Positions 7,941 through 15,000 of a stretch of DNA of 15,000 nt are shown here, one piece after another. The translations under genes were made by a program, and so were the position numbers. The stretch comes from Stramonita haemastoma (lineage: Eukaryota; Mollusca; Gastropoda; Neogastropoda; Muricidae), in contig CM060337.1 of assembly GCA_030674155.1 (NCBI GenBank), positions 37,642,452-37,657,451 of the forward strand, read 5' to 3'. Below the pieces are notes generated by a model. It saw nothing but the letters and a program-made list of their open reading frames with translations, did no database searches and was not told the origin of the DNA. Positions within the stretch are counted from its first letter, which is position 1. Each line of letters begins with the position of its first letter.

Positions 7941-8074
7941 GGATTTTTGTCTTATTTTCTTTCATTATCAATTTCGCAGTATCCTGTCTTTATATGAACC
8001 TATCTATCAGCCAGTCGGGTTGGCGTCTGATTGTTTCTAAGTCTGTCCCCTCTTCTGTCTCTTCTGTTCTCCTT

Positions 8075-8400
8075 GTCTGTTTTCTTCTTCTTTCTCTTTC
8101 TTTCTTCTTTCTTTTTTCTTTCTTCTTCTTTCTTTCTTTCTGTCTTTTCTGTCTTTCTTTCTTTCTTTCTTTTCTTTCTTCTTTCTTTCTCTTTCTTTTC
8201 TTTCTTTCTTTCTTTCTGTCTTTCCGGCGATCTGTCTGCCTGCCTGTCTGTCTGTCTGTCTTCCTGTCTGTCTGTCTGTCTTCCTGTCTGTCTGCCTGTT
8301 TCTAGGTCTGTCCGTCTTCTTGTGTATCTCTGTTTGCCCCTTCCTTTTCTTTCTTTCTTTCTTTCTTCCTTTCTTCCTTCCTTTCTCTCTGGCGATCTGT
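8075..8400. repeat. (CTTT)n and (CTGT)n/(CTGC)n arrays
   Basis: CTTT units to about 8218, then CTGT and CTGC units at 8229-8300, then CTTT/CCTT to about 8390. A shorter set of the same kind runs on to about 8470. Confidence 0.92.
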
Positions 8401-8470
8401 ATGCCTGCGTGCCTGTTCTGTCTGTCTGTCTGTCTTTCTTTCTTTTTGTCCGTCTGTCTTTTTTTCTTGT

Positions 8471-8937
8471 ATTTTTATTCTTGTACCTTTCTTCTGATGT
8501 AAGTATCTATTTTTGTGTGTTTTTTTATCGTTCTGTATATATCTCTTGATCGATTTTTGTTTGTCTGTCTGCTTGTTTATTTCTTTGTTTCTTTCTTTCC
8601 TTCTTTGTTCTTCTTTCCTTTTCTGTCTCTGTGTGTATGTATTTACGTCTCTTTCTGAACACTTTCGGTCTGCCATTCCTTCTTTCCTCTGTCTTTTTCT
8701 AATTGTCTTTCTTTTTGTATTCTTGAACTATCCTTCTTCTGTTTTGTTTTCTTTTCTCCTTGCTTCAACACATATTCATTATTTCAACACAGACTTTTAC
8801 CTTATATAATTACACTTTGACAGAGAAGAATGGTAAAAATACGTGTTCGTGGCATAATTATTACATGACCAGAAAGCATCCTGTTTTGACTGGAACTATT
8901 GACAGATTGACAAAACCGCAGCAACAGAGAATTTTCT
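8471..8937. other. T-rich stretch with no recognised gene
   Basis: Low-complexity T-rich sequence grading into mixed sequence after 8760. No gene signals were recognised. Confidence 0.5.
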
Positions 8938-9155
8938 ATTTATTTTATTCTGTTATATCGAGGATAATAGACTAAGTACTCATGTGCTTTTTTTCATCCA
9001 GTCCCCGTTTGTACGCAGTTGTGTAAATATTGTCATCTGTTCCCACCGGCGGCACACAATGGCCTACTCTTACAAAAAGCTGAACAGATTGAACGTGTGC
9101 GGGGCCTCGGTTTATAGTCTCATCCGAAGGACTTTTGGGGGAATTGGAGCCAGTC
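8938..9155 (-). mobile_element. SINE-1 copy E, 5'-truncated with internal deletion
   Basis: On the minus strand it reads from the linker/core boundary (AATTCCCCCAAAAGTCCTTCGG) through the core, 3' part, A run, hairpin (AAGCAC-ATGA-GTACTT, one changed base) and tail. About 27 bases are missing between CCCCG and CACACGTT, removing one arm and the loop of the core inverted repeat seen in copy D. Confidence 0.83.
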
Positions 9156-9524
9156 AGAAATTGAAGAATCAGGTTGCGTGCCACAAAGAAAGATGCAAGG
9201 CAAGAGAAATGGCGTTGACTGCAATTATAACCCTGAAAGGAAGGTGAAGCAGGCACAGAATTATTATCAGCTGTCGATGGAGGGTGGCCGGTGAAGTGAC
9301 TGACAGTGACAGAAGGTGGGGAGAGGCAGAGAGCTGATATTGATCCTTGCTGAGTGTTGTGGCTGGAGAGACAGACTTGAAGAAAACCTGAGGTGACAGC
9401 CACAGATTTTTTTGGATCGAGAAAGGAGGGCTGCCAAAGTTGGGGTGTAGTTTTGGTTTTTGAAGTTTTGTGACGTTTCATGGTTTGAAGAGAGGGATAG
9501 GGAGAGAGAGGGGGAGGGAGAGAA

Positions 9525-9527
<3 letters not shown>
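9156..9527. other. Stretch with no recognised feature
   Basis: Mixed sequence with G/A-rich ends. A minus-strand open frame runs across it from 9784 into SINE-1 copy E, but it is built from SINE, TGAT repeat and unremarkable sequence, so no gene is called. Confidence 0.5.

Positions 9528-9567
<40 letters not shown>
9528..9567. repeat. (TTGA)n microsatellite, possible tail of a minus-strand retroelement
   Basis: About ten tetranucleotide units. On the minus strand the adjacent sequence is CCTCGGAATAAAGATC, with AATAAA at 9569-9574 immediately before the (ATCA)n run. That arrangement is common at the 3' ends of invertebrate LINEs. The would-be body (9575 onward, AT-rich) was not recognised as coding. 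Confidence 0.75.
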
Positions 9568-9627
9568 CTTTATTCCGAGGGTTACAGATCAGTATTAACA
9601 TACTTTTTTTTGTTTTCATTCGGTCAG

Positions 9628-9655
9628 AAGACAGACAGACAGACAGACGGACAGA
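9628..9655. repeat. (ACAG)n short microsatellite
   Basis: About six ACAG units with one CGGA variant. Confidence 0.8.
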
Positions 9656-10590
9656 TTTAGACATAAAGAGAAAATACAAAACCAAACATTTGCCAAAATC
9701 AAACCTGAAGTTAACTAGAGGGTTAGAATACTTCGTAGATCTTTTACGAAATGTGTTTAAAGTGACCTTTTTTGTCGATTTCAAATCTGTTTTACAAGCC
9801 CTAAAATCTTTTAATATTGAAACAAAACCATATTTGAGTATTGATTAATATAAATCATTTTGATACATTGCCTGAGAATGAAAGGTACAGATGTCAGTGT
9901 GTGTTGGTTACTTACTCATGTTGGTCTCTAAGTAATGAAAAGTTGATACAGCAGCGAGAAAAGGCACACGAAATTCAGAACAGTCTTTTAAAATTTCTCA
10001 CACCGTTCAGCTAATGAATTCCTACTTTTATTAGAAAAAACACTTTTCAAAGCGACTTCAGGATTGTACAAATGGGAAATTCGTATTACAGAAAAGTAAA
10101 GCTTCTTTACATCTTTGTTGTAAAAAGAATAGGGTATTCTTTCAAACTTTATGAGAGACTGATTATCGCCATTTCTTATAGAAACAACTTAATGCTGTAA
10201 AAAACAATGTTTTGCTAAAATGCAATGTGTTTCAAAATTTTGTGGTGAACATTTTTTTATCTGAGCACTGTTTATTGTATTGTTAGAATCTTTGTGTTTT
10301 CTTACCCAAAATGTTTTCAGAAGAAAGTGCTTCTTAAGAAAATTAAGATGTTATTCTGTCGATGAAAAATACTCTCATTGCTATTTCTAAGCCTCTTGCA
10401 CATAGCTCAGTTTTTGTGTTTCTTAAAATTGTTTTACATTGTCTTCCCTAGTTGTGTTTGTATGCATTACAAGGTGGTTCAACATCAGATTGTTACAAGG
10501 CTCCTTTTCATAAACTTCTTTATTACTTTTGCTATCAGTTCTTTTTTCCCGTCTGATATCACTTAACAGTAAACAGACATTAAATACAAG
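9656..10590. other. AT-rich stretch with no recognised gene
   Basis: AT-rich, unique-looking DNA without an open frame of note. It may contain the decayed 3' untranslated part of a minus-strand retroelement, but I could match none of it to a known family. Confidence 0.45.
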
Positions 10591-10595
10591 AGCAA

Positions 10596-10614
10596 ACACA
10601 CACACACACACAAC

Positions 10615-10685
<71 letters not shown>

Positions 10686-10689
10686 CACA
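10596..10689. repeat. (CA)n microsatellite, left part
   Basis: CA array interrupted by CAACAA and CACCAC. It is separated from a similar array at 10807 by a SINE-1 tail. Confidence 0.95.
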
Positions 10690-10700
10690 ATTACATATAT

Positions 10701-10806
10701 ACTGCATACATGCGGGGACTGGGTGTAAAAAAGCATATAATTGCGTATTCCATTATCCTCGATATAAAGAGTAATATTTAAAAAAAATAAATAAATAAAT
10801 AAATAA
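10701..10806 (+). mobile_element. SINE-1 copy F, 3' end only
   Basis: ACTGCATACATGCGGGGACTGGGTGT, an A run, a degenerate hairpin (AAGCATATAATTGCGTA), TTATCCTCGATATAAA and an extended (AAAT)n tail. It is the most diverged copy. Confidence 0.82.
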
Positions 10807-10826
10807 ACACACACACAAACACACAC

Positions 10827-10889
<63 letters not shown>

Positions 10890-10912
10890 CACACCACACA
10901 CACACACACAGA
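10807..10912. repeat. (CA)n microsatellite, right part
   Basis: CA array with CAAAC, CAACAC and two CACCAC breaks, directly after the SINE-1 tail. Confidence 0.95.
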
Positions 10913-11265
10913 TGGGGGAGGAGGAGCAGAGGAGGGAGAAAACGAGAAAACAAACAAAAAGCACAAAAGCATTCTTAGATGAAGAAAGCGGATTATTTAG
11001 AAGGACTCGGTATTGTCTGGCTTATTGCTTGTGGCTTGATTCAGCGCGTGTTTGTCTTCCTAATCTCCTTGTATAACAGCAAAAGAAAAGAAGCCAGGGG
11101 GGGCAATCGTCAGGGGAGGGGGGGTAAACAGCGGTTGAATTTCTATGGGGTTTAATTTCGTGTGCCTTTTCTTTGTTGGTGTTTATTGTAAGGGCTTTGG
11201 GTAAGAGGAGATTAGTTGAGCCTGTAGAGAGAGGGATTACACGTCATTGCTTGCTTGTTTTGTCG
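10913..11265. other. Stretch upstream of the candidate promoter
   Basis: G/A-rich start, then mixed sequence with G runs near 11097-11125. No gene was recognised. Confidence 0.5.
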
Positions 11266-11363
11266 TGACGTCACTGCGCGGGGTGTGTTTTATGCCTCTT
11301 GTTTGGGCGCTTAAGTGGCAGAACGATATATAAGCTGTAGAACGTGTGGTTGAATCTTAATCT
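11266..11363 (+). promoter_or_regulatory. Candidate RNA polymerase II core promoter (CRE, TATA, Inr)
   Basis: TGACGTCA at 11266-11273 is a full cAMP response element palindrome. TATATAAG at 11327-11334 is a consensus TATA box. TTAATCT at 11357-11363 fits the initiator YYANWYY with its A at 11359, 32 bp after the start of the TATA box, which is the usual spacing. CpG dinucleotides cluster near 11264-11280. No ATG-led gene follows that I can recognise: a SINE-2 tail lies about 130 bp downstream. Chance co-occurrence is possible. Confidence 0.4.
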
Positions 11364-11489
11364 TGGGTCTTGAAAAAACAAGCCTGTTCCTTGTGTGAAA
11401 GATTTACAGACCTTGTGGGGGTTTTTTTCCTCCTCCTTTTGAGTGTGCACTTAACTTTTTTTGGCCATTTCTGTTATCCAATAATACAT

Positions 11490-11945
11490 AAGTATTTTTT
11501 GTATTGTATTGTATTGTTTTGTATTGTATTGCATCGTATTGTGTTGTATTTATTGTCTATCAATTTCCAGTCACTGCAGATTACTCTGTATAAAAATCGG
11601 GTTCTACTTCCCTGGGAAGAGCCTGTTGCCACAAAAGCAGCGCCACTCTGGGTATTTTTTCCAATCTGTGTGTGTGTATCTATTTTTCTGTGATAGTCGA
11701 TTATTGGGTAGAAATTTACCGAGGACAAGTCACTTGTTACTCCAAGTTGTTCTTTACATGCGCTAAATGTACGTTGCACAAGAGACCTCGGTTTACCATC
11801 TCCTCTCCAAAAGACTAACACTCAGAACTAACGACTCAAGGTGTAGAATATGGCGGGGAAAGTTTGAGTTTAAATAGGATTGAACTCGTAATTTCTGGCT
11901 TTCTTGATAAATGCAAGTGCACTACATCTAAAGCATCGACCCTCT
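11490..11945 (-). mobile_element. SINE-2, nearly full length, tRNA-derived with core domain
   Basis: On the minus strand: a decayed tRNA-like head (TGCACTTGC...), box B GAGTTCAATCC (11877-11887), CCTTGAGT, then a core with GGAGATGGTAAACCGAGGTC, TGTGCAACGTACATTTAGCG and CATGTAAAGAAC, then AGAGTGGCGCTG, CTCTTCCCAGGGAAG, GAACCCGATTTTTATACAG and an (ATACA)n tail (11492-11550). The order matches a tRNA-derived SINE type I know from molluscan genomes. The box A part is poorly kept, so the copy is old. Confidence 0.82.
11877..11887 (-). promoter_or_regulatory. Polymerase III box B, SINE-2
   Basis: Minus-strand GAGTTCAATCC fits GGTTCRANNCC closely, in the tRNA-like head of SINE-2. Confidence 0.65.
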
Positions 11946-12069
11946 ATCGTTATCTTCGCTCTGTCCATAACTCCTGGATTCTTCGGATTCCAGATTTTCC
12001 TCTCAGAACAACGGTCACTGCTTCTCTTTAAATCAGCAACTGTCTGTCTGGAATCAGCTTCCTTTAAGT

Positions 12070-13100
12070 ATTGGGCATTGTGAATCATTGTCTTCTTACA
12101 ATATTGGGCATTGTCAATCATTGTCTTCTTAAAATATTGGGCATTGTCAATCATTGTCTTCTCACAATATTGGGCATTGTCAATCATTGTCTTCTCACAA
12201 TATTGGGCATTGTTAATCATTGTCTTCTTACAATATTGGGCATTGTCTTCTCACAATATTGGGCATTGTGAATCATTGTCTGCGTACAATATTGGGCATT
12301 GTCAATCATTGTCTTCTTACAATATTGGGCATTGTCAATCATTGTCTTCTTACAATATTGGGCATCGTCAATTATTGTCTTCTTACAATATTGGGCATTG
12401 TCAATCATTGTGTTCTTACAATATCGGGCATTGTAAATCACTGTCTTCTCACAATATTGGGCATTGTACATCATTGTCTTCTTAAATATTGGGCATTGTC
12501 AATCATTGTGTTCTTACAATATCGGGCATTGTAAATCACTGTCTTCTCACAATATTGGGCATTGTACATCATTGTCTTCGTACAATATTGGGCATTGTGA
12601 ATCATTGTGTTCTTATAATATCGGGCATTGTAAATCACTGTCTTCTCACAATATTGGGCATTGTCAGTCATTGTCTTCTTACAATATCGGTCATTGTGCA
12701 TCATTATCTTCTTACAATATTGGGCATTGTCATTCATTGTCTTCTAACAATATTGGGCATTGTGAAACAGTCTTATTACAATATTGGGCATTGTCAGTCA
12801 TTGTCTTCTGACAATATTGGGCATTGTGAAACAGTCTTCGTTCAATATTGGGCATTGTGAATCATTGTGTTCTTACAATATTGGGCATTGTGAATCATTG
12901 TGTTCTTACAATATTGGGCATTGTGAATCACTGTCTTCACACAATATTGGGCATTGTGAATCATTGTGTTCTTACAATATTGGGCATTGTGAATCATTGT
13001 CTTCGTTCAATATTGGCATTGTGAATCATTATGTTCTTACAATATTGTGCATTGTCAATCATTGTCTTCTTACAATATTGTGCATTGTCAATCATTGTCT
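12070..13100. repeat. 33-bp minisatellite, about 31 copies
   Basis: Unit ATTGGGCATTG-TCAATCATTGT-CTTCTTACAAT. Each unit contains the palindrome CAATATTG at the junction, and the 33 bp divide into three 11-bp parts. A 22-bp unit near 12236-12257 lacks exactly one 11-bp part. Because 33 is a multiple of three, stop-free frames run on both strands (repeats GIVNHCLLTIL on + and NAQYCKKTMID on -). They lack conserved starts, shift frame at indel copies and are not called as genes. Variation includes CAATATCGGG, AATCACTG and TGTTCTTAC types. Confidence 0.95.
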
Positions 13101-13246
13101 GTCTGCCTGTTTATCTCTCTGTCAGTCTCTCTCTCTCTATCTTCTGACTCTCTCTCTCTCTCTCTCTCCTCCTCTCTCCTCTCTCCTCTCTCTCTCTCTC
13201 CTCTCTCTCTCTCCTCTCTCTCTCTCTCACTCTCTCTCTCTCTCTC

Positions 13247-13280
<34 letters not shown>

Positions 13281-13430
13281 CTCTCCACACACACACACAC
13301 CCACACACCACCACCTCTCTCTCTCTCTCTCTCTCCTCCTCTCTCTCTCTCTCTCTCTCTCTCCTCTCTCCTCTCTCTCTCTCCTCTCACTCTCTCTCTC
13401 CCCTCCCCTCCCCTCCCCTCCCCTCCCCTC
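13101..13430. repeat. (CT)n/(CA)n/(CCCCT)n compound array
   Basis: CT with CCTC variants to about 13286, a CA patch at 13287-13312, more CT, then six to seven CCCCT pentamers at 13400-13430. It follows the minisatellite with no gap. Confidence 0.93.
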
Positions 13431-13557
13431 CATTGTCACATAGGTGTGAATTAAGTATTGATTGTAGTAGACCACCAATCTGTGTTGTAATCTCATTTTC
13501 AAGAACTTTCTCATGGTTATAGCCTAAGGCTGATGTACCAATAAACCATTTATAGTC
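13431..13557. other. Short unique stretch
   Basis: Unique-looking sequence between two arrays, with no recognised feature. Confidence 0.5.
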
Positions 13558-13576
13558 TGTCTCTGTGTCGCTCTGT

Positions 13577-14368
<792 letters not shown>

Positions 14369-14390
14369 GACAACAACAACAACAACAACA
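14369..14390. repeat. (CAA)n microsatellite
   Basis: About seven CAA units immediately before a SINE-2 head. Confidence 0.85.
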
Positions 14391-14437
14391 TAACCGCTGG
14401 AGCAGTGGTCTACCTGTAACGCACCTCGCCTAGAAAA
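14391..14437 (+). mobile_element. SINE-2 head fragment
   Basis: AACCGCTGGAGCAGTGGTCT and AACGCACCTCGCCTAGAAA resemble the tRNA-like 5' end of the SINE-2 type. Box B and the core do not follow here. A matching core lies at about 14845-14953. Confidence 0.6.
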
Positions 14438-14506
14438 CAAAATATAAACATGTAGATGTGCATGAATGGGTACAGACATGCATATACATACACACACATA
14501 CATGCC

Positions 14507-14682
14507 CACGTTAAATCCTGTTCCGCTTTTCGTAGTAAGAGTAGGCCATCGTGTGCTGGTGGGAACAGACGACAAGATTTTCAAAACTGCATACACACGG
14601 GGACTGGATGTAAAAAAGCACATGAGTGCTTATTCCATTATCCTCGATATAAAAGAATAAATAAAAATGAATAAATAAAAAA
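14507..14682 (+). mobile_element. SINE-1 copy G, 5'-truncated
   Basis: From CACGTTAAATCCTGTTCCGC through the 3' part, A run, hairpin AAGCAC-ATGA-GTGCTT (14616-14631), ATTATCCTCGATATAAAAG and an AATAAATAAAAATG-type tail. The 5' breakpoint falls at nearly the same consensus position as in copy B. Confidence 0.86.
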
Positions 14683-14844
14683 TGTTTACGTGTTTAAACC
14701 CTTTTACTCCCCGAAGTCGGAATGTGGCTATCTTCGTGGTGAGCAGAAACGGTTCTGAAGGCAAGGTGTCACCATTGGTGAACCTACGACCTCTAGCCGT
14801 GGATCGAAAAAAAAATCCGTTGTTTTTCTTTAATCCAATAGACC

Positions 14845-14953
14845 GTGAATGAGGGAGGGTCTGCGCGCTTGTCTTTCAGATGAGATGGTAAACTGAATTC
14901 CTGTATGCAGTCTACATTCAGCACACGCAAAAGAACCCACATGACAACTGACA
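14845..14953 (+). mobile_element. SINE-2 core fragment
   Basis: AGACCGTGAATGAGGGAGGGTCTG, then TTTCAGATGAGATGGTAAACTG, TGTATGCAGTCTACATTCAGC and CACGCAAAAGAACCCACATG align with the core of SINE-2 at 11690-11860 (minus). The 3' part is missing because SINE-1 copy H starts immediately after. Confidence 0.75.
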
Positions 14954-15000
14954 GGGGACGGGATAGCCTAGTGGTTAGAACATTGCGCTCGCAATTTGAC
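14954..15000 (+). mobile_element. SINE-1 copy H, start only (cut by window end)
   Basis: GGGGACGGGATAGCCTAGTGG head with perfect box A (14964-14974), continuing GCGCTCGCAATTTGAC as in copy A up to the window end. It may be full length beyond it. Confidence 0.85.

Noticed and set aside
8972..9784. 270-codon minus-strand frame
   Set aside because: It is composed of SINE-1 copy E, a TGAT array (Asn-Gln-Ser-Ile repeats) and unremarkable DNA; no domain is recognisable.
12070..13100. CRISPR array or repeat-protein gene
   Set aside because: Units are contiguous with no unique spacers, ruling out CRISPR. The 11-residue peptide repeats occur on both strands and break frame at indel copies.

Overview
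This window looks like intron-rich, repeat-dense nuclear DNA of a marine invertebrate, most likely a gastropod mollusc. The reasons are: only one short exon can be recognised; microsatellites cover a large share of the 15 kb; and there are many copies of tRNA-derived SINEs of the kind common in snail genomes. The taxon is an inference, since no marker gene is present. No operons, bacterial genes, intact tRNA or rRNA genes, or CRISPR arrays were seen. Almost every long open frame is a translation of a simple repeat whose period carries no stop codon (SLSLSL, KKERKK, VCVCVC, SFLPSFLP).

Layout: 1-300 is a CT microsatellite. 821-1399 is a long purine tract ending about 50 bp before the one recognised exon (1447-1615, +), which encodes part of the HNOBA domain of a soluble guanylate cyclase. 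A (TG)n array begins about 90 bp after its donor site, followed by more TG and CT arrays up to 2500. 2842-3100 is a SINE with a tRNA-like head joined to a 5S rRNA-like segment. 3140-3665 (-) is a decayed C-terminal piece of a LINE reverse transcriptase reading frame. 3661-4158 is another CT array. 4240-6704 holds several copies of one SINE family (here SINE-1) in both orientations, plus two copies of a short unclassified repeat. 6741-8800 is purine-, C- and T-rich low-complexity DNA. 8938-9155 is another SINE-1 copy (-). 9528-9567 is a TGAT array that may be the tail of a minus-strand retroelement. 10596-10912 is a CA array split by a SINE-1 tail. 11266-11363 holds a candidate RNA polymerase II promoter. 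11490-11945 (-) is a nearly complete second SINE family (SINE-2). 12070-13100 is a 33-bp minisatellite. 13107-14100 is a complex compound microsatellite. 14386-15000 holds pieces of SINE-2, interrupted by SINE-1, and the start of another SINE-1 copy.

Nothing here looks like a multigene system. The points of most interest are: the cyclase exon with a weak donor between extreme repeats; SINE-1 with a conserved 3' hairpin and a core shared with SINE-2; a tRNA/5S chimeric SINE; the 33-bp minisatellite with 11-bp and 99-bp levels of organisation; a TATA/Inr/CRE promoter candidate without a recognised gene; and divergence made up only of single-base indels between two repeat copies, which may point to assembly noise.
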